This document shows, one piece after another, positions 7,658 to 15,480 of a stretch of 64,000 nucleotides of DNA; positions within the stretch are counted from its first letter, which is position 1, and every line of letters starts with the position of its first letter. Source of the DNA: Candidatus Poribacteria bacterium (lineage in GTDB: Bacteria; Poribacteria; WGA-4E; WGA-3G); NCBI GenBank assembly GCA_028820635.1, contig JAPPIG010000131.1:1-64000 (forward strand), given 5' to 3'. The position numbers were made by a program, and so were the translations under genes. The notes beneath the pieces were generated by a model, which worked only from the letters and a program-made list of their open reading frames with translations, did not search any database and was not told the origin of the DNA.

Positions 7658-8599
7658 TTGTCAGACAAAAAAATAACAAACATTGCCGTTATCGGCGCAG
7701 GATTGATGGGACACGGTATCGCACAAGAATTCGCATGTGCGGGTTACCGTGTGCAACTTCACGATATTACTGAAGAAACACTGGACAATGCACGCGTTCA
7801 GATTGGCAAGAATTTAACACTTCTCGCTGAAAACGATGTCATTGAAAAGACAAGCATTCCTGAAACAAAGCAGCGTATCCTAACCACCGTTAATCTCGAC
7901 GTAGCGGTGGAAACCGCTGATTTTGTCGTTGAGGCTGTATCTGAGAATTTGCCCCTCAAACAGCAGATTTTTGCGGAATTAGATACTTTGTGTCAACCCC
8001 ATACAATCTTAGCAAGCAACACAACAGCGTTAATGCCCAGCCAAATTGGAGCAAATACGAAACGTGCCGATAAGATACTCAACACCCACTACTTCAATCC
8101 ACCTTATCTGATTCCGCTCGTTGAACTGATTCGCAGCCCTGATACATCCGATGAAACAGTGTCCGTAACGTTTGATCTTCTCACTTCCATTGGCAAAACA
8201 CCAGCAATTATAGAAAAAGAGGCACTCGGTTTCGTAGGTCCCAGGCTGCAAGCTGCACTAATCCGAGAAGCATTTGCAATTGTTGAACAAGGCATCGCCA
8301 GTGCTGAGACAGTTGATCTCGTCGTACGCAATAGCTTTGGTAGGCGACTCAGCGTCGCAGGCCCATTTGAAGTCTTTGAACTTGCGGGATGGGATTTGGT
8401 GCTTGATGCCTTTGAGGAACTCTACAAAGACCTGAACAGTTCCTTTGAAATCAATCCACTCCTCCGAGAAATGGTTGAATCCGATAAACTTGGTGTAAAA
8501 TCAGGAGAGGGCTTTTATCAATGGTCTGAGGAGCGACAACAAGCACTTCGCAACCGAATGAGTCGGGCATTAATTCGTGCTATCCAGCAAGATAAATAA
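7658..8599 (+). CDS. 3-hydroxyacyl-CoA (3-hydroxybutyryl-CoA) dehydrogenase, TTG start
   Basis: This 313-residue cytoplasmic NAD-dependent dehydrogenase oxidises 3-hydroxyacyl-CoA in fatty-acid or butanoate metabolism. It shows the dinucleotide motif GAGLMG at 13-18, SN at 120-121, the catalytic THYFNPP block with His144, and Glu156 of the catalytic pair, followed by the helical C-terminal domain (LGFVGPRLQAAL, GVKSGEGFYQW). The frame stays open upstream into rsmI, but homology starts at SDKKITNIAVIGAG. TTG 7658 has a GGAG site at 7648-7651 six bases before it and lies one base after the rsmI stop codon, so it is the likely start. Translation is probably coupled to rsmI. Confidence 0.9.
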   Translation: MSDKKITNIAVIGAGLMGHGIAQEFACAGYRVQLHDITEETLDNARVQIGKNLTLLAENDVIEKTSIPETKQRILTTVNLDVAVETADFVVEAVSENLPLKQQIFAELDTLCQPHTILASNTTALMPSQIGANTKRADKILNTHYFNPPYLIPLVELIRSPDTSDETVSVTFDLLTSIGKTPAIIEKEALGFVGPRLQAALIREAFAIVEQGIASAETVDLVVRNSFGRRLSVAGPFEVFELAGWDLVLDAFEELYKDLNSSFEINPLLREMVESDKLGVKSGEGFYQWSEERQQALRNRMSRALIRAIQQDK

Positions 8600-8686
8600 T
8601 GGGTAGAGAACCTTTGGGTTGAGTTGTTTCCCTCTTGTGAACAAGTCTTACAATTCTAATCAGTGACATTTCTGGACTATTAGTAA

Positions 8687-9361
8687 ATGTCCAAAAAACT
8701 TCCCCGTAAAACGCTCACATTCCTTATAGTTGGAATCCTAATTCTTTGTCTGATACTTTTCTTTAGGCAGATTCAAGAATTTCTCATTGAACTTATCGCC
8801 GCGTTTCAGAATATTGAAACAGCACGTGAATACATCGCTGGCTACGGTTTGTTTGCCCCGCTCATTTCGGCGACTCTCATGATCTTCCAGAGCGTCATTG
8901 CGCCGTTGCCTGCATTCCTAATCACAATAGCCAACGGTGCGCTCTTCGGATTCTGGTGGGGTATGTTGCTATCGTGGAGCAGCGCGATGCTTGGTGCTGC
9001 TCTTTGCTTCTACATCGCCCGTTTTCTCGGTGCAAAACATGTTGCCAAAATTGTCAGTCAACCCGTTGTTAACAAAACTGACCAATTCATTCAAAGATAC
9101 GGCAACTATGCGATCTTAATTGCCCGTCTTATCCCGTATATTCCATTTGATGTTGTTAGCTATGCCGCAGGTTTGACACGGATACGATTCCTCGGTTTCT
9201 GGCTTGCCACTGGCCTCGGCCAGCTTCCTGCAACTGCTGCTTACACCTACCTTGGTAACAAAATTTCTGCCTATACAAATTTAATGCTTCTCGGTTTCGG
9301 TGTTGTGATATCTATCTCAATTGTAATATGGTTAGTGAAGGGGCGGAAAATCACCGATTAA
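8687..9361 (+). CDS. TVP38/TMEM64 (SNARE-associated/DedA-like) membrane protein
   Basis: This 224-residue inner-membrane protein has an N-terminal membrane segment (about 10-27) followed by the VTT domain typical of TVP38/TMEM64 proteins. It shows LPAFLITIANGALFGFWWG, a GAALCFYIARFLG stretch, IARLIPYIPFDVVSYAAGLT and GQLPATAAYTYLG, then a final membrane segment at about 200-218. Family members have been linked to lipid transport or scrambling and to membrane homeostasis, and bacterial roles vary. The gene sits 87 bases after the dehydrogenase with no obvious terminator, so it may belong to the same transcript. Confidence 0.85.
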   Translation: MSKKLPRKTLTFLIVGILILCLILFFRQIQEFLIELIAAFQNIETAREYIAGYGLFAPLISATLMIFQSVIAPLPAFLITIANGALFGFWWGMLLSWSSAMLGAALCFYIARFLGAKHVAKIVSQPVVNKTDQFIQRYGNYAILIARLIPYIPFDVVSYAAGLTRIRFLGFWLATGLGQLPATAAYTYLGNKISAYTNLMLLGFGVVISISIVIWLVKGRKITD

Positions 9362-9436
9362 GGCAAGATCAAGACTCTATGACTATCCTTTGTTTAGAAC
9401 ATTAGACACAACGAAACACTAACAGCCATAAACAAA

Positions 9437-9465
9437 TTGACATCAACCTTACTTTAAGGTAAATT
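9437..9465 (+). promoter_or_regulatory. Putative sigma70 promoter of the 9509-10477 oxidoreductase
   Basis: A perfect TTGACA (9437-9442) is followed after 17 bases by TAAATT (9460-9465), 43 bases before the ATG. The -10 element is weak (four of six matches). Confidence 0.45.
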
Positions 9466-9508
9466 CTCTACACAATAACATATTAACCTTCATAAAAGGA
9501 ATAGAATT

Positions 9509-10477
9509 ATGATTCGGATAGGTGTTATCGGGGTAGGTGGCATGGGTAATGGCCATTGCAACTCACTCCCCAATGTAGAAAATTGTGAATTCGTAGGTGT
9601 CGCTGACCTACGACTTGATGCTGCAAAAGCTGTCGCTGAACGACACAACATCCGTGCATTCCAAGACTATCAAGAACTCTTTCCACTCGTTGACGGTGTT
9701 GTTGTCGCAACGCCTCCTGTGGCACATACTAAAGTTGTCGTTGACGCGGCAGAAGCAGGCGTACACGCCTTCTGTGAAAAACCGCTTTCTTTAACACTTG
9801 AAGACGCGGATGAGATGATTGAAGCATCGGACAAAGCTGGGACACATCTGATGGTCGGACAAGTCCTCCGCTTCTATCCTGTACATGAACTCGGCAGAAA
9901 GATGGTGGATAATGGGGACATCGGCGATGTTGTCTATATTGAAACCGATTATACGGGTCCCTATAATGCCCCGCGCGGCAGACCGGATAGTTGGTATGGT
10001 ACTGTCGGTGGATTGTTAGAAAACGGCATCCACAAATCCGACCTAATCAACTGGTTCGGAGGTACCGCGCTGACCGTCGCAGCGGAAGTCGGTAGCTTCT
10101 CTGGGCATGACGATTGGGAGGACTATACCGTCTCCCTCATCCGTTACGACACTGGCACTGTTGGCATCCTACGCTGGGGTGGTTTCCTCGGTGCTCGTGG
10201 CACAAATGAAACAATCATTGATGGCTCCGAAGGTTCGCTCCGTCTTGATATGGGAGCAGATCTCGCATATCTCAAAAAACGTGGTGGTGATTGGGAAGAG
10301 ATTGTCCCTGACCGTTCCGGCCCGAGCCATGTTGTCGGCGAACTGACCCATTTTGTCGAATGTATCCGTGACAACAAAACCCCGATGATTGATGGTAGGG
10401 GTGGCAAACATGCAGTTGCGGTTGTCTTAGCCACTTACGAATCGGCAAAAGAGAAGACGAAAGTGTCTATTGATTAG
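9509..10477 (+). CDS. Gfo/Idh/MocA-family NAD(P)-dependent oxidoreductase
   Basis: This 322-residue cytoplasmic oxidoreductase opens with the dinucleotide motif GVIGVGGMGNGH and carries HAFCEKPLSLT with the conserved EKP lysine. The GIHKSDLINWFGG segment holds the usual catalytic histidine, in contrast to the tyrosine variant of the oxidoreductase at 454-1512. The C-terminal domain is the beta-sheet substrate and oligomerisation half (GSEGSLRLD). An AAAGGAA site lies about ten bases before the ATG. A palindrome at 10488-10525 follows the stop and could end the transcript. The substrate is unknown; sugar or polyol is expected from the family. Confidence 0.9.
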   Translation: MIRIGVIGVGGMGNGHCNSLPNVENCEFVGVADLRLDAAKAVAERHNIRAFQDYQELFPLVDGVVVATPPVAHTKVVVDAAEAGVHAFCEKPLSLTLEDADEMIEASDKAGTHLMVGQVLRFYPVHELGRKMVDNGDIGDVVYIETDYTGPYNAPRGRPDSWYGTVGGLLENGIHKSDLINWFGGTALTVAAEVGSFSGHDDWEDYTVSLIRYDTGTVGILRWGGFLGARGTNETIIDGSEGSLRLDMGADLAYLKKRGGDWEEIVPDRSGPSHVVGELTHFVECIRDNKTPMIDGRGGKHAVAVVLATYESAKEKTKVSID

Positions 10478-10487
10478 TTGGCTCCTG

Positions 10488-10525
10488 ATATTCTGTAGGG
10501 ACGAGATATCGTCCCTACAGAATAT
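10488..10525. repeat. Perfect 17-bp palindrome (CGTCCCTAC type), possible terminator
   Basis: The arms 10488-10504 and 10509-10525 are exactly complementary around a GATA loop, with core TTCTGTAGGGACGA. This belongs to the CCTAC-containing palindromes also seen near 143, 197, 45350 and 45400. A second small palindrome (GCGGTT-CCT-AACCGC) follows near 10545-10559. The position, 11 bases after the oxidoreductase stop, would suit a terminator, but there is no T-run. Confidence 0.6.
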
Positions 10526-10612
10526 AAAATCATCATTTGGTAGGGCGGTTCCTAACCGCACAGAGTCCAAGCACGTCCTTACAGCATAGAAGTGTGAAAA
10601 GGAAATTTATAG

Positions 10613-11728
10613 ATGAAAAAAGTGTTGATTTCGATCTTTTTATTGGTTTTCATTATTTCAATAACCTACCTACCGAGCAATGAAGCTCAAGATTGTGACC
10701 TACCTGCAGGTGCTAAAGTCCGTATCATTCTCAGCCCTGATGTAATCAAACATAGAACAGAAAAACCTTTTTATGAATCTCTGAATGCTGTTGGAGGTGT
10801 GGTGTTCAGTCCAGATGGAAAAACGCTCGCGACAACAAGTGATCGCTCACCTATTCATCTATGGAATGCAATCACTGGGGAATACAAGCAAACCCTCAGA
10901 AAACATACAGCAGATATTGTTAACTTATATTCGGAAAGAAGTTGGGCGTGGAGCACACGAACATCTTTTGATGATAAACCTTACGGTTCAAACTTAACGT
11001 TTAGCCCAGATGGTGGAACATTCGCGAATGGTGGTCAGGACAAAACTGTCCGTGTGTGGAACACGGCTACAGGAATACCTAAATATTTTAGGGGGCATAC
11101 AGATTATGTTTCAAGCGTAGCCTTCAGTCCAGATGGAGAGACACTTGTCAGTGGAAGTGTAGATAAAACTATCCGTCTATGGGATGCTGCCACAGGAAGA
11201 CAGAAGAAAACGATAACTGGACATACAGATTATGTTTCAAGTGTAGTGTTCAGTCCGGATGGGAAAACCCTCGTCAGTGGGAGTGGAGACGGCACTATTC
11301 GTCTGTGGGAAGCAGCAACGGGCAAGCATCAAAAAACACTCACAGGACATATCGGAGGAATCTTTACAATAGTATTTAGTCAGGATGGAACGATGCTTGC
11401 GAGTGCTGGTATAGACGGTACCGTCCGCGTGTGGGACATAACATCAAGTGAGCAAAAAAACATACTTGCTGGCCGTAAAGGCACCAACTGGAGTGTATCT
11501 TTCAATGCTGCTGGACGCATCTTCGCATGTGATAATGACCATTTTATGATCCGAATCTGGGATGTCGTCACAGGACAGCACGTGCAAACCTTTATGAGAG
11601 AAGGAACAGGTATCTATAGTTCGGCATTCAGTCCGGATGGTTTGACGCTTGCCACTGGGTTTAGTAATAGACGCGTAATCTTATGGGATCTCACGCCTAT
11701 AATAGATGTCAAGCCTCTGAGAAAATAG
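10613..11728 (+). CDS. Exported WD40-repeat protein, seven blades
   Basis: This is a 371-residue protein with an N-terminal signal peptide (hydrophobic 4-20, then SNEAQD). Seven recognisable WD40 repeats follow, each ending in a LW[DNE]-x3-TG type strand (for example VRVWNTATG, IRLWDAATG, IRIWDVVTG), and most contain FSPDGKTL or a close variant. Seven repeats match one closed beta-propeller. It shares the LPAGAK.. head with the WD40 genes at 11773 and 36186. WD40 propellers are interaction scaffolds and no enzymatic residue can be pointed to. An AAAGGAAA site precedes the ATG. The next WD40 gene starts 44 bases downstream, probably in the same operon. Confidence 0.88.
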   Translation: MKKVLISIFLLVFIISITYLPSNEAQDCDLPAGAKVRIILSPDVIKHRTEKPFYESLNAVGGVVFSPDGKTLATTSDRSPIHLWNAITGEYKQTLRKHTADIVNLYSERSWAWSTRTSFDDKPYGSNLTFSPDGGTFANGGQDKTVRVWNTATGIPKYFRGHTDYVSSVAFSPDGETLVSGSVDKTIRLWDAATGRQKKTITGHTDYVSSVVFSPDGKTLVSGSGDGTIRLWEAATGKHQKTLTGHIGGIFTIVFSQDGTMLASAGIDGTVRVWDITSSEQKNILAGRKGTNWSVSFNAAGRIFACDNDHFMIRIWDVVTGQHVQTFMREGTGIYSSAFSPDGLTLATGFSNRRVILWDLTPIIDVKPLRK

Positions 11729-11772
11729 AGTTTTACCTGTGAGCGCGCTGTTATCAGAAGGAGTCTCATCTA

Positions 11773-13725
11773 ATGAAAGCCAAATTAATTTTCATATTCT
11801 TAATTCTCAGTATTGTTTCAATCGTATTGATTTTTAGCCTCGTTTCAATGCTAAATCAGCCAGATACTTTCTCCTACGATTCCCCGCAGTGGCACTTGCC
11901 TGAAGGCGCGAAGGCACGCATCGGCAAAGGTAGTATCAATAAGATACAGTATTCTCCAAATGGAAAATTACTCGCTGTTGTCAGTTCTATCGGTGTTTGG
12001 CTCTATGATGTGAATAGCGGTGAGGCACATGCCTTGCTCGCTGGACATACAGAGAAAATTAATAATGTGACATTCAGTTCGGATGGTAAAACAATCGCAA
12101 GCGCAAGTGAAGACGGAAGTATCCGGTTATGGGATGTTGCCACTGGAGAGCATAAGCAAACGTTTATAGGAGATAGATGGGGATTCGACAATGTTTCGTT
12201 TAGTCCGGATGGAAAAACAATCGCAAGTGCGGGTTTTAGAGAGATTAATCTATGGGATATTGCTACAGGTGCGAATAAGAAAACAATCATGGGACATTAT
12301 TATGCCATGGACGGTTACAGCGCGTTCAGTCCAGACGGTAAAACCCTCGCGAGTCGACGCGCAGGTGAAAGCATTCTGCTATGGGATGTGGTTACAGGTG
12401 AGAAAAAGCAAACGCTTACAGGGCATGAGTGGGCTGTCAAGTGTATATCATTTAGCTCGGATGGAAAAACAATCGCAACTGGAGGATTAGGAGATACTAT
12501 CCGCTTATGGGATGTTAATTCTGGAAAACAAAAGCAAATCCTCAGTGGACATAAAAATAATATTTTTACTCTTGCATTCAGTCCGGATGGAAAAACAATC
12601 GCAACTGGAAGTCGTGATAAAACAATCTGTTTGTGGAATACAGACACAGGCAAACGAATGAAAACACTAAAAAGGCATAAATTGTATATTTCAGGAGTCG
12701 CGTTTAGTCCGGATGGGAAGACTCTTGCAAGTGTCGGATGGAACTATTCGGTGGGTAATGTTATCCATTTGTGGGATATAACCACTGGGAAACAGAAAAA
12801 CCCAATCATAAGACATAGCGTAAATCTCTCAAGCGTGTCTTTTAGCCCAGATAGCAAGACCATCGCAAGTGGAACTAAAAACGGATTAGTGCTCTTATGG
12901 GACGCGGCCACAGGTAAGCACACACAAATCTTTAAGGGACATAAGCGTTATGTTTCAAGTCTATCGTTCAGTACGGATAAAAAAACAATCGCAACCGGAA
13001 GTTGGGACAAAACGGTTCGCTTATGGGATGTCAACACCGGTAAACGTAAGAAAACGCTCAAAGGACATGAATCTTCAGTCAGCAGTTTATCGTTTAGCTC
13101 GGATGGAAAAACGCTCGCAACTGGAGACACTACTCTTCGTCTCTGGGATGCAACCACAGGAAAACACAAGCAAACTTTAACAGGACATACGGATTATATC
13201 AAGCATCTGCTGTTTAGTCCGGATGGAAAAATACTTGCCAGTGTTGGTGGGTCGAACGATAGCAACATTCGCTTATGGAATGTCGCAACAGGCAGACATA
13301 GACAAATCCTAACAAATCAAGACGTTACGCGTGTTATCCGTAAAATCGCGTTTAGCTCGGATGGAAAAACGCTCGCCAGCGCGGAGGGACTGCAGTCAAA
13401 TTCTTTAGTAAGGAATGGGGCAATCCGTTTGTGGGATATTGCTACTGGAGAACACAAGAAAACTATCAATGTGCAAAATTGGGTTTTGTGTGTGTCGTTT
13501 AGTCCAGACGGACAAACACTTGCAAGTGGCGGTATTGATAAAAAAATCCAACTATGGGATGTTGTAACAGGAAAGCAAAATCGAGTTCTTGTTGGACACA
13601 CACATATTGTTGAAAACATATCGTTCAGTCCAGATGGAGCAACGCTTGCAAGTAGAAGTTACGACGGCACGATACTCCTATGGGATCTCACTTCCACCGA
13701 AAACGTTACAAATGCACCGAAATAG
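11773..13725 (+). CDS. Exported or membrane-anchored WD40-repeat protein, fourteen blades
   Basis: This 650-residue protein has an N-terminal hydrophobic segment (5-27) that is a signal peptide or anchor, then WHLPEGAKARIGKGS and fourteen LW[DN] repeat ends (GVWLYDVNSG through ILLWDLTS). Fourteen repeats fit two seven-bladed propellers in tandem. Blades are strongly alike (FS[PS]DGKTIA[ST]G recurs almost unchanged), which points to recent internal duplication. An AAGGAG site lies nine bases upstream of the ATG. Extracytoplasmic scaffold or binding function is inferred; the ligand is unknown. The third family member lies at 36186-38429. Confidence 0.88.
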   Translation: MKAKLIFIFLILSIVSIVLIFSLVSMLNQPDTFSYDSPQWHLPEGAKARIGKGSINKIQYSPNGKLLAVVSSIGVWLYDVNSGEAHALLAGHTEKINNVTFSSDGKTIASASEDGSIRLWDVATGEHKQTFIGDRWGFDNVSFSPDGKTIASAGFREINLWDIATGANKKTIMGHYYAMDGYSAFSPDGKTLASRRAGESILLWDVVTGEKKQTLTGHEWAVKCISFSSDGKTIATGGLGDTIRLWDVNSGKQKQILSGHKNNIFTLAFSPDGKTIATGSRDKTICLWNTDTGKRMKTLKRHKLYISGVAFSPDGKTLASVGWNYSVGNVIHLWDITTGKQKNPIIRHSVNLSSVSFSPDSKTIASGTKNGLVLLWDAATGKHTQIFKGHKRYVSSLSFSTDKKTIATGSWDKTVRLWDVNTGKRKKTLKGHESSVSSLSFSSDGKTLATGDTTLRLWDATTGKHKQTLTGHTDYIKHLLFSPDGKILASVGGSNDSNIRLWNVATGRHRQILTNQDVTRVIRKIAFSSDGKTLASAEGLQSNSLVRNGAIRLWDIATGEHKKTINVQNWVLCVSFSPDGQTLASGGIDKKIQLWDVVTGKQNRVLVGHTHIVENISFSPDGATLASRSYDGTILLWDLTSTENVTNAPK

Positions 13726-13861
13726 TGTAAAAATTCGCGGGAATAGATTTCAATACACTCAAGACATCCTCAGTAATCGCAGGCACATTTGGTGCTGATT
13801 GATGCTTTATACACGTGCCAGTAACAGCACTCCAATAATTAAGTTTTACAATGAAGTCATA

Positions 13862-13890
13862 TTGAGTAAAACATAAGGATATGGTAAAAT
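13862..13890 (+). promoter_or_regulatory. Putative extended -10 promoter upstream of the small protein at 14019
   Basis: TTGAGT (13862-13867) is followed after 17 bases by TAAAAT (13885-13890), with TG at 13882-13883 in the extended -10 position. The ATG of the next gene is about 130 bases downstream, leaving a long leader that contains the purine mirror repeat. Confidence 0.45.
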
Positions 13891-13893
13891 AAT

Positions 13894-13916
13894 GAAAGAA
13901 AGGGAGGGAAAGAAAG
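13894..13916 (+). repeat. 23-base all-purine perfect mirror repeat
   Basis: The stretch reads identically forwards and backwards on one strand (GAAAGAAAGGG-A-GGGAAAGAAAG) and is entirely A and G. It is embedded in a purine run from 13894 to 13921. Such tracts can form intramolecular triplex DNA under superhelical stress. It lies just downstream of the putative promoter at 13862-13890, inside the predicted leader. Confidence 0.6.
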
Positions 13917-14018
13917 GGAAATAATTCGTGTCCTTTTTCGCTTCAGATCCCATTTCCTTTGAATCCTTAGTCCTTACTCACTATGAGTTTAATACAAAAA
14001 CAAGGAGGGAACGTTATT

Positions 14019-14231
14019 ATGGAAGGTTACGCTTTAGGTCTTAGTGTAGGTCTGGCTATAGGTGTAGCTGCAGGAACAGCATCTACAAGCAGTAGCACGC
14101 GAAAAAAGGTTGAACGACAACTACGCAACGCAATTGTTGACAAAGAGATTTCTATTCGGGATAAAGATGGTGAACCGTTAAAGACTGATGTGCTTTTTGC
14201 ACTCCTTGATAAAAAATATAAGAAGGTGTGA
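14019..14231 (+). CDS. Small glycine/alanine-rich protein of unknown function
   Basis: This 70-residue protein has a short hydrophobic Gly/Ala/Val segment at residues 3-22 (GYALGLSVGLAIGVAAG), then a Ser/Thr patch and a charged, probably helical tail (RKKVERQLRNAIVDKEISIRD). It could be membrane-associated through the first segment. The frame extends upstream to 13983, but an AGGAGG site at 14003-14008 sits ten bases before ATG 14019, which is taken as the start. I do not recognise a family. It stands between the WD40 genes and a MITE-like element, so there is no operon partner. Confidence 0.6.
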   Translation: MEGYALGLSVGLAIGVAAGTASTSSSTRKKVERQLRNAIVDKEISIRDKDGEPLKTDVLFALLDKKYKKV

Positions 14232-14263
14232 CGATAATATTGATATTCTCAACAGCATCCTTT

Positions 14264-14432
14264 TATAGTGAATTATAGAAATATGTTGACATATCTTCTG
14301 TGAATCAACGCTGAATGCGCTTTTGACATTCAGTGGGAGCGATTTCCGAATCGCGACGAAACTCAATAGTAGTCGGGAATCGGAGTTCCCTCCTACAAAT
14401 CAAATGTAAAGTTAATTGTAAAATTCACTATA
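14264..14432. repeat. 169-bp MITE-like element with nested palindromes
   Basis: The ends are TATAGTGAATT and its perfect reverse complement AATTCACTATA, with imperfect pairing extending about 29 bases inward. Inside are a short AATCAACGC-type palindrome (14301-14333) and a paired REP unit (about 14334-14396). The right arm, GTAAAGTTAATTGTAAAA, is identical in the element at 33345-33536. The remainder of the 14232-14703 gap shows no gene. Confidence 0.6.
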
Positions 14433-14703
14433 ATAATTTAGCCTTTTTGAAGGTTGTTTCCAAACTTCTTTTCTTGAAACAATTGTCAGAATCTTTCAGA
14501 AGATATACGGAAATTTCAGAGCTACTCTGAAATTGTTGTGTTTCAAAAAATGATGAGAACCCTTATTAAGACTGGATTTACCGGCAGTTTTCGCATCTGT
14601 TCTAAGGACTGACTCTGAAAATTTCAGCATATGTCTAATAAAAAATGTTGTGTCGAACTCAGGTCATAATATCGAACTCACGTTAAAAAAGGGAGTTATT
14701 ACA

Positions 14704-15468
14704 ATGAAAATCGTAATGGCGAATCTAATGTTTGCGTGTATCAGTTTAATTCTCATGAGCATGGTGTTTGCTGACATCAGCAATGCCGAATTTGATCCAA
14801 AAACCGTTATCGGGATGTGGCTCTTTGATGAGGGTAAGGGTAATACAGCGAAGGATTCCTCTGAAAATGCCAATGACGGAAAACTTGTGAACAGTCCGAA
14901 ATGGACAAAGAATGGTCAGTTCGGATCTGCGCTGGAATTTGACGGAAATGAGAGTAAAGGCCATGTAGTCGTCGGCAATTTAGGGTTGTCTGGGGAGATT
15001 ACATTGGTTCTGTGGGCGAAACCGAGTGATGCCGCCGATGATGATCGGTTAATATCAAATCTCAGTGGTCCAACGAATCCTGCCTTCGCAATTCGGTTCC
15101 AAAGTGGCGCGGTTGACATTTGGGGTAGAGCGTGGAAACCCATCATCCCAAAATTTGATGACAATAAATGGGGACACTATGCGTTTGTATTGGATGGTGA
15201 GGGAAACGCGACGGGCTATTACAACGGCAAAGAAGAGGACACAGTTGTTGACACCTATATTTTCACGGATATCGGTATCGGGGCAACTTTTTTGCATCAA
15301 TGGGGACAATATTATTCAGGTGCCTTTGACGAGGTAGCGTTTTTCAATATCGCATTGACTGAAGCTGATATTAAAGTCCTTATGACAAAAGGTTTCAATT
15401 CTGTGTTGGCGGTTTACCCTGTAGGAAAATTAGCCACTACTTGGGGAAACATAAAAGCCAATCGGTAA
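14704..15468 (+). CDS. Exported LamG/concanavalin-like jelly-roll protein
   Basis: This 254-residue protein has a signal peptide (MKIVMANLMFACISLILMSM, cleavage likely after SNA). It is followed by a LamG-type jelly roll beginning VIGMWLFDEGKGNTAKDSS and including NDGKLVNSPKW, ALEFDG and GAFDEVAFFNIALTEADI, which are typical of the LamG/laminin G-like fold common in planctomycetes and Poribacteria. The fold usually binds carbohydrate. The last 25 residues (AVYPVGKLATTWGNIK) lie outside the domain and form a short tail. An upstream in-frame start at 14650 is rejected because a GGGAG site (14691-14695) lies eight bases before ATG 14704. Confidence 0.85.
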   Translation: MKIVMANLMFACISLILMSMVFADISNAEFDPKTVIGMWLFDEGKGNTAKDSSENANDGKLVNSPKWTKNGQFGSALEFDGNESKGHVVVGNLGLSGEITLVLWAKPSDAADDDRLISNLSGPTNPAFAIRFQSGAVDIWGRAWKPIIPKFDDNKWGHYAFVLDGEGNATGYYNGKEEDTVVDTYIFTDIGIGATFLHQWGQYYSGAFDEVAFFNIALTEADIKVLMTKGFNSVLAVYPVGKLATTWGNIKANR

Positions 15469-15480
15469 GGGTCAAAGTAA

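Noticed and set aside
12191..12490. Short frames in other phases within the WD40 genes
   Set aside because: They result from the repetitive nucleotide pattern of the WD40 blades and lack ribosome sites.
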